Positions 39,632 to 48,859 of a stretch of 61,415 bases of DNA are shown here, piece by piece. The position numbers were made by a program, and so were the translations under genes. Numbering within the stretch: position 1 is the stretch's first letter; every line of letters starts with the position of its first letter. The stretch is from an uncultured Oscillospiraceae bacterium. GTDB taxonomy: Bacteria > Bacillota > Clostridia > Oscillospirales > Oscillospiraceae. The notes beneath the pieces are model-generated. The model did no database searches, was not told where the DNA came from, and was given only the letters and a program-made list of their open reading frames with translations. Where the stretch lies: contig CAJOIU010000017.1 in assembly GCA_905234855.1 (NCBI GenBank), positions 1 through 61,415 on the forward strand, given 5' to 3'.

Positions 39632-42022
39632 TCATTCGATGACGGTGATGACAACGCCGTTGCCAAGGTCGTGGACGCCGTTTCCGGCGATCAGATAATC
39701 GTTGACGTACAGCGTGCCGGTGTTGCCGGGATCGGTGCGGTCAAGGGTGAAGGCCACGGTATTGCCGCTCTCCGCAAAGGCCTCGTCCGTCTCGATGGAG
39801 AGGGTGTAGCGCTCGCCGATATAGAGCTTCATCTGCCCGCCGGAGATGGAGCTGTCGCCATACAGGCGCAGGATGCTGAAGCCGTTCACCTGCTCGGCGG
39901 CGTCGCCGGTGAGGGTCTTGACCACATAGCTGACCGCCTCCGCTCCGGCATCCATCTCCTCGCTCGTCATGAAATCCCGTCCGCCCTTCGTGTAGCCGAG
40001 AGCGACGGCGTATTCGCTGTCGTCGGTGAGGGTGACGGCGGAATCCGCGACGGTGACGACGGATTTTGCGGCCTTCGCGTCCCAATAGAAGCTCTCGCCC
40101 ATGTTCAGCACGGAATTGACCGCGTAAAGCGAGCCGGTATCCGTCCAATAGCTCGTGTTGTTGTGGAACTCATAGTAATCATAGAAATCCGCGATGCAGT
40201 TTTCATAGTACACCGTTCCGCCGCCGTTGATTTCCGAGGTGGAGGAGCCGGTGATGTAGGAGTTTTTATAGTATACCATGCTCGTCTCGTCCAGCACGGA
40301 GCCGCCGGTGCCGTCCTTGATGCTGGTGCATTCGTTATAGACGAGATACCCGCCCCAGTAGTCCGTGGAGAAGATGCGGCCGGAGCCGAGGATCGCGCTG
40401 TTGTCATACCACAGAACACCGTTATAGGTGAGGTTCGAGGTATGGGTGCCGGGGGAGTAGATGTGGATATTTTTGTTGTAGATCGCCGCGTCGCACAGGG
40501 GCAGGAAGCCGCCTGCGGAGGAGGCTGTCTCCACGTCTACGTTTATGCGGCCGTCCAAGCCCACGAGGCTCACGACCGTGCCCTTGTCCCGTGCGAGCAG
40601 CACTGCGCCGCCGCCGAAGCCGTAATCGCTGTTGGCGGTGGAGGTGGTAAGATACGGATCGATGAGGGTGACCTTGGCGCCGTTTGATACGACGAGGGCG
40701 TTTTGGTTGCCCTCCGGGGCGAACACCGCGTCGTCGCCCGTGAGGACGCAGTCCTCGGTGATCTCCTCGTATACCTCGTAGGCGGCGGTCTTGTCGTTGC
40801 CGTTGTCGGGGTTTTTGACGCCCTCCACGTCCAGCGAGGTCGCGATGGCATAGTCCGTGTCGGGATAGGTGAGGGCGGTGATATAGTTGCGCTGCGCCAG
40901 CGTATAGAAGACCTCGATGGCCTCCATCTTGGATATGCTCTTGGAGAGGGTCACATCCTCCAGCTCCAGCAGCTCCGCCATGGCCTGCGCCTTGTATTTC
41001 GCGGTGCCGGCGTCCGGCAGGCGGTTGGCCGCGTCCCGCCCGACAGGGGAGAGATGGGCATAGCCGCTCTTCATGGCGTTATAGAGCGTTGCCAGCACGT
41101 CCTGATACGTCATGGGCGCGTCGCACACGATGGCAGTCTGGGGATCGACGGCGGAGATGTCGTCGATGATGCCCGTGCCGTCGGTGTTCATGATGGAGAC
41201 AAAATAGGGCTCGCTGCCGATGGTATAGCCGTCCATCCATACGCCGTAGGCATTGTCGTACACACCGAAATAGCGATAGATGAACAGCGTCAGCTCAAAG
41301 GCATAGAAGCTCTCCCGGTCGTAGCCGAAGACGCCGAGGCTGTCTCCGCCGTTCGTGAAGCCGGAATGCAGCCACCATTCGGCGGCGGCCATTTCCTCCT
41401 CGGAGGCGGCGGCCAGATCGGCGAAATCCTCCGCGGAAAACAGCGTGCTGTTATAGGCGATATAGGGGCGGACGATATCCGCGCCGCGGTATTCGTCGCG
41501 GTACAGCCCGTCGTCCGAGGCGTTCACGCCCATCACGGGCGCGTAGGCGCTGAGGGCGAGACGGCCGCTGCCCACGCCCCCGGAGGCGATGGAGGCGTTA
41601 TAGAGGGTCTGAGCGGTCTCCGCCTCGTCCACGACGATATACAGGGCGGTGGCGGGGCTGCCGTCGAAGCTCGCCCAATAGACGGTGTTTTCCTCGGGCA
41701 GGGGCAGCTCAAAGGCCCAGCCGCCCCGTTCGGCTTCGTAGACGGCCTCGGCGGTGCCGATCACCGCGCCGCCTTCCTGCGCGTCGTAGAGGGTGACGGC
41801 GGCCTTGCCGGCGGGGAAGGGGACGATGCCGCCCATCTCGTCGAAGGTGCCGTAGCATAGAAATTCGGCCGCAGTGTCGCCGTCCTGCGCGGTGTAGACG
41901 CCGCTCTGCATGCTCGGCCACGGGCGGATGTCCCGCTCCCGGCTGGAGCTTGCCTCGCCGGAGGCGAAGGCGGGCGCCGCCAGAAGGCACAGGCACAGCA
42001 GGATCGCTAAGATTCGTTTCAT
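39632..42022 (-). CDS. Large secreted protein, beta-helix-like, function unknown
   Basis: The 796-residue protein has a signal peptide (MKRILAILLCLCLLAAPAFA). The region to about residue 370 contains a mixed, partly helical part with aromatic-rich blocks (FELTLFIYRYFGVYDNAYGV). From about 420 to 700 come short strand-turn repeats rich in Asn, Gly, Ser and Tyr (VLWYDNSAILGSGRIFST, TVYYENCIADFYDYYEF), suggesting a right-handed beta-helix. There is no wall anchor or lipobox, so it is likely released or held non-covalently. No family is recognised. An AAAGGAGC site precedes the start. The fold is a guess from strand periodicity. Confidence 0.75.
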   Translation of the reverse strand: MKRILAILLCLCLLAAPAFASGEASSSRERDIRPWPSMQSGVYTAQDGDTAAEFLCYGTFDEMGGIVPFPAGKAAVTLYDAQEGGAVIGTAEAVYEAERGGWAFELPLPEENTVYWASFDGSPATALYIVVDEAETAQTLYNASIASGGVGSGRLALSAYAPVMGVNASDDGLYRDEYRGADIVRPYIAYNSTLFSAEDFADLAAASEEEMAAAEWWLHSGFTNGGDSLGVFGYDRESFYAFELTLFIYRYFGVYDNAYGVWMDGYTIGSEPYFVSIMNTDGTGIIDDISAVDPQTAIVCDAPMTYQDVLATLYNAMKSGYAHLSPVGRDAANRLPDAGTAKYKAQAMAELLELEDVTLSKSISKMEAIEVFYTLAQRNYITALTYPDTDYAIATSLDVEGVKNPDNGNDKTAAYEVYEEITEDCVLTGDDAVFAPEGNQNALVVSNGAKVTLIDPYLTTSTANSDYGFGGGAVLLARDKGTVVSLVGLDGRINVDVETASSAGGFLPLCDAAIYNKNIHIYSPGTHTSNLTYNGVLWYDNSAILGSGRIFSTDYWGGYLVYNECTSIKDGTGGSVLDETSMVYYKNSYITGSSTSEINGGGTVYYENCIADFYDYYEFHNNTSYWTDTGSLYAVNSVLNMGESFYWDAKAAKSVVTVADSAVTLTDDSEYAVALGYTKGGRDFMTSEEMDAGAEAVSYVVKTLTGDAAEQVNGFSILRLYGDSSISGGQMKLYIGERYTLSIETDEAFAESGNTVAFTLDRTDPGNTGTLYVNDYLIAGNGVHDLGNGVVITVIE

Positions 42023-42183
42023 GGGGGGTGCTCCTTTCTCTTTTTTTGCTCTTCTGCCGCCATTGTATCACAATTCGATAAAGCGTGTGTAAAGAATTTG
42101 ACAAAACCGCCGCCTGAACGGGAGAAACGGCGGCCGTTTGTGCAGAATATTGCAAATTTCTTCCTTCTTTTGCGTGATTGCTA

Positions 42184-42212
42184 GTGACTTTTCCGGGTGG
42201 ATGATGTATAAT
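42184..42212 (+). promoter_or_regulatory. Promoter of the SPFH gene
   Basis: TATAAT at 42207-42212 is perfect. The -35 is GTGACT at 17 bases, so it is weak or activator-dependent. Confidence 0.55.
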
Positions 42213-42308
42213 GTATCTGTCTGAATGTACCCTGACGGCCGGAGGTGATCCCGCTTCGGCAGGAATCGGCTCCGTAGGGAACCAAATAATTCTAAAAGGA
42301 GAATCATC

Positions 42309-43610
42309 ATGGGACTTATCAAAGCAGCGCTGGGCGCCGCGGGCGGCGTTCTGGCTGATCAGTGGAAAGAATACTTTTACTGCGAGGCGCTGCCGGCCGA
42401 TGTGATCGCGGTCAAGGGGCAGAAGCGCACCAGCGGCCGCGGCTCCAACAACGGCTCGGATAACATCATCTCCAACGGCTCCGTGATCGCCGTGGCCGAC
42501 GGTCAGTGCATGCTGATCGTGGATCAGGGCAAGGTCGTGGACATCTGCGCCGAACCCGGCGAATACACCTACGATATCTCCAGCGAGCCGTCCATTTTCT
42601 TCGGCAGCCTCTCCGAATCCATCCCCGGTATCATCAAGAGCATCGGCCAGCGTATCGCCTTCGGCGGCGAGGCGCCCAAGGATCAGCGCATCTATTATTT
42701 CAATACCAAGGAGCTCGTCGGCAACAAATACGGCACTCCCAGCCCGGTCCCCTTCCGGGTGGTGGATAACAACATCGGCCTCGATGTGGATATCTCCATC
42801 CGCTGCTTCGGCGAATACAGCTACCGCGTGACGAACCCCGTCCTGTTCTATACGAACGTCTGCGGCAACGTGACGAGCGCCTACACCCGCGATCAGATCG
42901 ACGGACAGCTCAAGAGCGAGCTTCTCACCGCCCTCCAGCCTGCCTTCGCGAAGATCTCCGAGATGGGCATCCGCTATTCCGCCCTGCCCGGCCACACCAC
43001 CGAGATGGCCGATGCGCTCAACGAGGTCCTTTCGAAGAAATGGGCGGAGCTGCGGGGCGTGGAGATCGTATCCTTCGGCGTTTCCAGCGTGAAGGCGTCC
43101 GAGGAGGACGAGCAGATGATCAAGGATCTGCAGAAGTCCGCCGTGAACCGCAACCCCGGCATGGCCGCCGCCACCCTCGTGGGCGCGCAGGCGGACGCGA
43201 TGCGCGCCGCTGCGGCGAATACGAACGCCGGCCCGGCCATGGCTTTCATGGGCATGAACATGGCGCAGAACGCGGGCGGCATGGATGCGCAGCAGCTCTT
43301 TGCCATGAATGCCCAGCAGCAGGCGGCGCAGCAGGCGGCACAGCCCGCGCAGCCCGCGGCGGCGGCCGGATGGACCTGCTCCTGCGGCAAGACCGGCAAC
43401 ACCGGCAAGTTCTGCGCGGAATGCGGCGCCCCGAAGCCCGCGGAGCCGGAAGCGTGGACCTGCTCCTGCGGCAAGACCGGCAACACCGGCAAATTCTGCT
43501 CCGAGTGCGGCGCCCCGAAGCCGGAAGCCAGCGGCGAGTGGACCTGCTCCTGCGGCAAGACCGGCAATACGGGCAAATTCTGCGCGGAGTGCGGCTCGCC
43601 CCGGCCGTAA
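42309..43610 (+). CDS. SPFH-domain protein with three C-terminal zinc ribbons (YdjI-like)
   Basis: The 433-residue protein starts MGLIKAALGAAGGVLADQWK and continues with an SPFH/band-7-like domain (residues about 20-270: GSVIAVADGQCMLIVDQGKV, PVPFRVVDNNIGLDVDISIR). An Ala/Gln-rich linker follows, and then from residue 355 three almost identical 28-residue zinc ribbons, each with CSCG near the start and CxxCG near the end. B. subtilis YdjI, which recruits a phage-shock protein to the membrane, has this SPFH plus zinc-ribbon plan but not, to my knowledge, a triple ribbon. It has no signal peptide. Its role is probably membrane-stress organisation, by analogy only. Confidence 0.85.
   Translation: MGLIKAALGAAGGVLADQWKEYFYCEALPADVIAVKGQKRTSGRGSNNGSDNIISNGSVIAVADGQCMLIVDQGKVVDICAEPGEYTYDISSEPSIFFGSLSESIPGIIKSIGQRIAFGGEAPKDQRIYYFNTKELVGNKYGTPSPVPFRVVDNNIGLDVDISIRCFGEYSYRVTNPVLFYTNVCGNVTSAYTRDQIDGQLKSELLTALQPAFAKISEMGIRYSALPGHTTEMADALNEVLSKKWAELRGVEIVSFGVSSVKASEEDEQMIKDLQKSAVNRNPGMAAATLVGAQADAMRAAAANTNAGPAMAFMGMNMAQNAGGMDAQQLFAMNAQQQAAQQAAQPAQPAAAAGWTCSCGKTGNTGKFCAECGAPKPAEPEAWTCSCGKTGNTGKFCSECGAPKPEASGEWTCSCGKTGNTGKFCAECGSPRP
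43371..43607 (+). repeat. Three tandem 84-bp repeats encoding zinc ribbons
   Basis: Copies begin at 43371, 43455 and 43539 and are nearly identical at DNA level, each encoding WTCSCGKTGNTGKFC and a second CxxCG knuckle. High identity suggests recent duplication. Confidence 0.92.
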
Positions 43611-43696
43611 GTGAATAATGCTCCTGCATGCGGAGGATGGTTGACGTTCGGGTCGTACCCTTGACGCCGTTTTCGCCGCGAGGAGCCGGAAAGCAA

Positions 43697-43725
43697 GCGT
43701 TGCCGTCAGTTTCTGGCGGCAACGC
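43697..43725 (+). other. Hairpin in the leader of the lipoprotein gene
   Basis: GCGTTGCCG and CGGCAACGC form a perfect 9-bp stem with an 11-base loop, ending ten bases before the AAGGAGGAG ribosome site. There is no T-run, so it may affect translation or RNA stability. Confidence 0.4.
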
Positions 43726-43748
43726 GACTACTACAAGGAGGAGAACAA

Positions 43749-45440
43749 GTGAAAAAACTGCTCTGCATCCTGTTGGCCGCAGTGATGGCGGCCGCGCTGT
43801 GCGCCTGCGGAGGAAGCACGGCCACGCATAACGACGCGGGGTACTATGTCATCTTTTCCATCGACGAGGGAGACGATGTCATGACCCAAGCGGATTTTGA
43901 GGATCTGGACTGGACGATCTTCCTGCAGCTCAACGAAGACGGTACCGGTGTTCTGGATATGGACGACGGTGATATTCAGGAGCTGACATGGGAGGACGGC
44001 GTTCTGGAGGTCGAGGGCGATAAGGCTGAATATGTGATCGCCGGAGGGATGCTGACGCTGGATCTTTCCGATGAAGACGGCGATTTCGTGATGCTCTTCA
44101 AGAAAAGCACGCCTCCCGCCGAGGAAACGGAGAGCGGCGGACTGCTCAGCCGCTTCGGGAAGATCCCCGGGGCGGATACCGGCATGGTCGGGAGCTATAA
44201 GGCCGTCGCCATGCTGGATGCGGACGGCGAGGTGGAGATGGACGAGGAAGCGATCGCCGAAATGGAGGAGCTGGGCCTCGTGGCTACCATCGAACTGCGG
44301 GAGGACGGCACCGGCGTTTTGGATATCTATGGCGATATCACGGAATTTACATGGGACGACAGCTCCATCACGGCCGACGGCGAATCCATGCCGCTGTCCT
44401 ATGCGGACGGACGGGTGACCCTTACCGCCGGAAACGAGAGCATAGTGTTTGAAAAGACCGGCGCGGCTGCCGCTCCCGCGGCGGCGATCGCTCCGGCTGA
44501 GAAACCTGCCGAAGAGCCCGAGGCCGAAGAGCCCAAGGCGGAAGAGCCCAAGGCGGAAGAGCCCGCCGAAAAGCCCGCGGAGGAGCCGGCGGAGGAACCT
44601 GCCGAGGAGCCGGCGGAGGAACCGATCGGAGCCTTTGAGCCTGTCAGCGGTACGGTGGCCGGCTGCGAGGTAACGATCCTCGGCGCGGAATCGTTTGTGG
44701 ATTACGACGGCAAGGACGCGATCCGCATCTATTACGACTTCACAAACGGCACAGACATGCCCACCTCGGCGTATATGGAGCTGTATCTCGCTGCTGAGGA
44801 GGACGGCTATGAGCTGGGAACCACGAGCGCGCCGGATGACGAATCGGCGCCGGAGGACGGCCATGCGTTTATCCTGCTCCAGCCCGGCGTGACCATGCGC
44901 TGCATCGAGGAGTTCAAGTTCCAGCCAACCGGGAAGGCGCTGACCTTCAGCGTCCATGACTGGGAGGAGGATGGGATCTCCGCGACCTTTGATCCGCAGA
45001 ATCTTCCCGGAAGACCCGACGAGTGGGAGCTGGAGCTCATTTCCGATCCGCAGTATTATCTGAACTACGAATCCTATGGCTCCGGCGATTACGGCGACTA
45101 TGCCATTACGAACGTCGAGCTGTGCTTGGACTGGACGGGAGAGGAAGCCCTCATCCGCTACTATTTTGAGTTTACGAACAACTCGGATGAGGAAAGGAGC
45201 ATCTACTCCGGAACCGATATCCGCGCCTATCAGGACGGCATAGGACTTTCGGAAGGATACCCCGAGGAGTCGGTGGATTCCGACAGCGAGTTCTATGTAG
45301 CCATCGCCCCGGGCGAGACCGTAACGGTGTCGAATTGCTGGGCGCTGCACAGCGCCTCCCCGGTGGAGGTCGCGATCACCGATTCGTGGACCGGCGAGGT
45401 CATCTGCGCCGGAACCTCGTATTTCGAGCCGCAGGAATGA
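43749..45440 (+). CDS. Multidomain lipoprotein with two DUF5067-like domains
   Basis: The 563-residue protein starts at a GTG after AAGGAGGAG and has a lipobox (ALCAC), so it is lipid-anchored outside the cell. Two related beta-rich units (around residues 35-115 and 145-235, each with ED-GTGVLD) are followed by a Glu/Pro/Ala spacer of about 55 residues. Two domains of the DUF5067 type follow, with DAIRIYYDFTNGTDMPTSAY and ALIRYYFEFTNNSDEERSIY as matching blocks. DUF5067 occurs in many clostridial lipoproteins of unknown role. The strong acidity and spacer suggest it spans part of the wall. Confidence 0.83.
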   Translation: MKKLLCILLAAVMAAALCACGGSTATHNDAGYYVIFSIDEGDDVMTQADFEDLDWTIFLQLNEDGTGVLDMDDGDIQELTWEDGVLEVEGDKAEYVIAGGMLTLDLSDEDGDFVMLFKKSTPPAEETESGGLLSRFGKIPGADTGMVGSYKAVAMLDADGEVEMDEEAIAEMEELGLVATIELREDGTGVLDIYGDITEFTWDDSSITADGESMPLSYADGRVTLTAGNESIVFEKTGAAAAPAAAIAPAEKPAEEPEAEEPKAEEPKAEEPAEKPAEEPAEEPAEEPAEEPIGAFEPVSGTVAGCEVTILGAESFVDYDGKDAIRIYYDFTNGTDMPTSAYMELYLAAEEDGYELGTTSAPDDESAPEDGHAFILLQPGVTMRCIEEFKFQPTGKALTFSVHDWEEDGISATFDPQNLPGRPDEWELELISDPQYYLNYESYGSGDYGDYAITNVELCLDWTGEEALIRYYFEFTNNSDEERSIYSGTDIRAYQDGIGLSEGYPEESVDSDSEFYVAIAPGETVTVSNCWALHSASPVEVAITDSWTGEVICAGTSYFEPQE

Positions 45441-45554
45441 TGCCCCGGGGCCGGGAAGTACAGGCTTCGAGGAGCCATCCGTAATTAAAATCACAGGCGC
45501 TGCTTCGGTGATCTGACCGTCGCCGCGGCAGCGCTCCCAAGGAAAGGAAGGAGC

Positions 45555-47363
45555 ATGAAGAAAACCGTGGATATCCCCCAAGGCAAGCTGCCGACCCTCG
45601 TGCGGGACGGCGTGGAGCTGCCCTTTGATCCGGCGGCGCCGCAGGAAACGGGCGAGGTTGTTCTGCGTGACCGCTTGGAGATCGCCCATAGCTGCGAGCT
45701 GAAGCCCGATAAGCCGGTGAACTGGCGGGCGGGCCTGTTCGTGACGGCGGACGGCGTCGTGCCGGAAAAATCCGTCGAGGCGGCCGTGACCGGCGGAACG
45801 TATGATGACCGCGGGGCGGACGGCATCCGCGTCGAGGCGCACAGCGACGATTTCTCCGCAGTGATCGCGGACGGCGGACGGTATACCCTCAAAAACGCCA
45901 AGATCGTCATGCCCACGAAGAGCGACGGCAAGAACGTCTGCGACTTTGCGGGGCTGGGTTCCGCAATAGCGGCCTTCAACGAGGCTCGCTTGGACATCGA
46001 GGACTGCGAGATCGAGACCGAGGGCGTCGCCAAATGCATGGTGTTTGCCGATAACGCCTCGGACGTGGTGGTAAAGCGCTGCCGCATGCACGCCAAGGGC
46101 GGCAAGCTCTATGACGGCTATGTGAACTCCGCCGACTTCAATTATATGGTTGCATCTCCTTGGGTGCTGGGCATGACGGGCAACGCCCGCGGCACCAACA
46201 TCATGGGCGACAAAACCTCTATGGCGGTGGTCGACTGCGACGTGAAGGCGCGCAACTGGGGCGTGCTCTCCACGGATAACGGCGAGGGGAACATTCTCGC
46301 CGTGATCGACTCGACCCTCACCGTCACCGGCGGCGAGGACGATAAGAAAAACCCCTATCATAAGACCTACGGCAGCGGCTACGGCACCTATATCCTCGGC
46401 TGCGACGAGGATTTCCGCGGCGTGACGATCCATGCCGGCACCTATGTGGGCATCGCGCGGGACGGCAACGCCGTCTACCGCTCCTCCCGAGGCCCCATCC
46501 GCGTCCTCTCAGCCCGCAACGGGGAGACGCTGTATGAGGGCGAGGGCAAGGGCAACATCTCCCGCCTTCATTCCGACGCCTTCGGGATCATGGCGCACGG
46601 TGACGCCGAGCTGACCCTCACCGACGGCACCGAGCTGGATACGGAGAATGCGGCGTTCCTGCTGCGCTGCGGCGGTGTGCATATCCGCGTGGAGGACGGC
46701 GCGAAGCTCCGCCCGAAGGACGGCGTGCTGCTTCAGATCATCGACGACGACGATATGACCGTCGGCGTGGATTGGGGCGCGGAGCGGGAGATCCAGTTCC
46801 ACACGGATTTCTATGAAAAGGAAGGCTGGCCAAGCGAAAACGGCCAGATCACCTCGAAAATGCCGCCTCCCGATCCCTCCGATATGCCCCCGCCTCCGCC
46901 TGTGCCGGAGGGGGAGGAGCCTCCCGGACCGCCGAAGCTCGACGTATCCTTCCATGCGGCGGATGCAGAGCTCAAGGGCGACATCTGGAACGGATCCGGG
47001 TATTACGGACAGCAGGCCAAACAGCTTGCCGTCACGCTGGAGAAGGGCGCGGTGCTGACCGGCGCGATCTCCGCCACGGAAACCATCCATGTGGATGAAA
47101 ACGGCAAACAGAACACCCACTTCACCAGCGAGGAATATTATTACCTCGGCCATGTGGCGAACCGGCCGTTCCTGAACGGGGACAACACCGTCGCGGTGGC
47201 GCTGGAAGACGGCGCCGTATGGAACGTCAAGGGCGAGGGGGTCATCTCCTCCCTGACGGTGCAGGCTGGCGCAAGGCTCAATGGCAGCGTGACCGTGGAC
47301 GGCGCGGACATCGTGCCGCAGCCGGGCGTGACCTATACGGGGACGATCACCGTCCGCGAATAA
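45555..47363 (+). CDS. Beta-helix-like repeat protein without an obvious signal peptide, function unknown
   Basis: The 602-residue protein starts MKKTVDIPQGKLPTLVRDG after AAGGAAGGAGC. There is no hydrophobic N-terminal segment, so classical secretion is not predicted. The body is a run of short strands with Asp, Gly and Thr turns (ARLDIEDCEIETEGVAKCMV, LAVIDSTLTVTGGEDD), typical of right-handed beta-helices. Near residue 440 is a proline-rich break (PPPDPSDMPPPPPVPEGEE). It ends in another strand-rich part (LTVQAGARLNGSVTVDG). It lies between exported proteins of similar build. No family name can be given with confidence. Confidence 0.75.
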   Translation: MKKTVDIPQGKLPTLVRDGVELPFDPAAPQETGEVVLRDRLEIAHSCELKPDKPVNWRAGLFVTADGVVPEKSVEAAVTGGTYDDRGADGIRVEAHSDDFSAVIADGGRYTLKNAKIVMPTKSDGKNVCDFAGLGSAIAAFNEARLDIEDCEIETEGVAKCMVFADNASDVVVKRCRMHAKGGKLYDGYVNSADFNYMVASPWVLGMTGNARGTNIMGDKTSMAVVDCDVKARNWGVLSTDNGEGNILAVIDSTLTVTGGEDDKKNPYHKTYGSGYGTYILGCDEDFRGVTIHAGTYVGIARDGNAVYRSSRGPIRVLSARNGETLYEGEGKGNISRLHSDAFGIMAHGDAELTLTDGTELDTENAAFLLRCGGVHIRVEDGAKLRPKDGVLLQIIDDDDMTVGVDWGAEREIQFHTDFYEKEGWPSENGQITSKMPPPDPSDMPPPPPVPEGEEPPGPPKLDVSFHAADAELKGDIWNGSGYYGQQAKQLAVTLEKGAVLTGAISATETIHVDENGKQNTHFTSEEYYYLGHVANRPFLNGDNTVAVALEDGAVWNVKGEGVISSLTVQAGARLNGSVTVDGADIVPQPGVTYTGTITVRE

Positions 47364-47384
47364 CTCAAGAGAAAACCGCAACGG

Positions 47385-47421
47385 GCGGGAAAAAGTTTTT
47401 TCGGAAACTTTTTCCCGCTTT
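47385..47421 (+). terminator. Intrinsic terminator
   Basis: GCGGGAAAAAGTTT and AAACTTTTTCCCGC form a 14-bp stem followed by TTTAAG, downstream of the beta-helix-like gene. Confidence 0.88.
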
Positions 47422-47485
47422 AAGTATGCTTTAGGTTGCCCGGTTACACTAGAGCCATCGAAGCAAGAAAGGATGGTTCACGAAA

Positions 47486-48670
47486 ATGAAAAACCATAAG
47501 ACGATAAAAACCGCAGCTTTGGCTCTGGCTGTATGCGCCTGCGCCGTATTCGCCCCCCTGACCGCCGCCTCCGCCGCGGCGGAGACCGATCCCGCCGAGA
47601 GCGCCGCGGTCGGCGTTGTGAGCGGCGGCCTGCTGGGCGGGGAGGAGATATTCACCGAGCGTGACCTTACCCAGACCGCCGACATCTCTGACGCGGTGAC
47701 CTATACCGTGAAGGATGGCGCGGATATCCATATCACCGCCGAGGGCGTGTACGTCCTCACCGGCGAGGCCGAGAACGTCACCGTCTATGTGGAAGCGGAG
47801 GACGCCGATAAGGTGCAGCTCGTGCTGGACGGCGTGAGCATCACGAACGACGGTTTCCCCTGCATCTATGTCACGAGCGCCGATAAGGTGTTCATCACCG
47901 TGAGCGAGGACAGCTCGCTTTCCGTCACAGGAGCCTTCACAGCCGACGGCGAGACGAATACCGACGGCGTGATCTTCTCCCGCTCCGACCTTACGCTGAA
48001 CGGTACGGCAGCGCTCTCGATCTCCTCCACCGATAACGGCGTCGTCTGTAAGGACGACCTCAAGGTCACCGGCGGAACGTATGAGATCACCGCGGCGTCC
48101 AAGGCCTTCGAGGCCAACGACTCCATCCGCATATCCGACGGCGCGTTCGTGATCGCCGCAGGGACGGATGGCCTCCACGCCGAGAACGACGAGGACGACA
48201 CGCAGGGTTATATCTACATCGGAGGCGGCGACTTCACCATCGAAGCGGGCGACGACGGCATTCACGCCGTGTCCTTCGTACAGATCGACGGCGGCACGTT
48301 CGCGATTTCCGCCGGGGAGGGCATCGAGGCCACCTACATCCAAATCAACGGCGGAGCCGTCTCCATCAACGGTCGGGACGACGGTATCAACGGCGCACAG
48401 AAATCCTCCGCCTACCGCGCCACCATCGAGATCACCGGCGGCGAGATCACCGTGGTGATGGCCTCCGGCGACACGGACGGCATCGACTGCAACGGCGACC
48501 TTATCATCACCGGCGGCACCATCGATGTGACCGGGCAGTCCACCTTCGATTACGACGGCACCGGCACCTTCACCGGCGGCACGGTCATCGTAAACGGCCA
48601 GCAGGTCACCAGTCTGCCTAACCAGATGGGCATGGGCGGCTTCGGCGGAGGCCGCGGGCGCTGGGGTTGA
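47486..48670 (+). CDS. Secreted carbohydrate-binding-type beta-helix protein (Cthe_2159-like)
   Basis: The 394-residue protein has a signal peptide (TAALALAVCACAVFAPLTA). The mature part is made of regular beta-helix turns such as GVYVLTGEAENVTVYVEAED, VQLVLDGVSITND and YIYIGGGDFTIEAGDDGIHA, with the recurring GG-x-x-x-I-x-x-GDDGI motif of Cthe_2159-like proteins. Clostridium thermocellum Cthe_2159 binds polygalacturonic acid and cellulose. The C-terminus is Gly/Arg-rich (GMGGFGGGRGRWG). The assignment by motif is fairly secure; ligand is unknown. AAAGGATGG precedes the start. Confidence 0.86.
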   Translation: MKNHKTIKTAALALAVCACAVFAPLTAASAAAETDPAESAAVGVVSGGLLGGEEIFTERDLTQTADISDAVTYTVKDGADIHITAEGVYVLTGEAENVTVYVEAEDADKVQLVLDGVSITNDGFPCIYVTSADKVFITVSEDSSLSVTGAFTADGETNTDGVIFSRSDLTLNGTAALSISSTDNGVVCKDDLKVTGGTYEITAASKAFEANDSIRISDGAFVIAAGTDGLHAENDEDDTQGYIYIGGGDFTIEAGDDGIHAVSFVQIDGGTFAISAGEGIEATYIQINGGAVSINGRDDGINGAQKSSAYRATIEITGGEITVVMASGDTDGIDCNGDLIITGGTIDVTGQSTFDYDGTGTFTGGTVIVNGQQVTSLPNQMGMGGFGGGRGRWG

Positions 48671-48689
48671 TCGAAAACCGAAAATCCGC

Positions 48690-48723
48690 AGGATAGCCGG
48701 CAAAACGCCGGCTATCCTTTTTG
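48690..48723 (+). terminator. Intrinsic terminator
   Basis: AGGATAGCCGGC and GCCGGCTATCCT pair in a 12-bp stem and are followed by TTTTT. Confidence 0.92.
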
Positions 48724-48772
48724 GCGCCTGTCGGGAGGATTGTAAAATCGCGGAAAAATATTATGTTACCTC

Positions 48773-48840
48773 TTGACAAATCGACTCTAAACCACTATAT
48801 TTAGTGATGCACGAAGTGGACGTGCCACGATATATAGAAA
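48773..48840 (+). promoter_or_regulatory. nrd promoter with two NrdR-box-like palindromes
   Basis: TTGACA (48773-48778) and TATATT (48796-48801) are 17 bases apart. CCACTATATTTAGTGA (48792-48807) covers the -10 and matches the NrdR box pattern; a weaker copy, CCACGATATATAGAAA, begins 33 bases later at 48825. Paired boxes about three helical turns apart are usual for NrdR repression of ribonucleotide reductase genes. Confidence 0.78.
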
Positions 48841-48859
48841 GAGCGGAGTGAACACCATC

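Noticed and set aside
48848-48859. An upstream GTG as the nrdD start
   Set aside because: It overlaps the CGGAG ribosome site; the ATG at 48860 is better spaced and followed directly by the conserved ATP-cone start.
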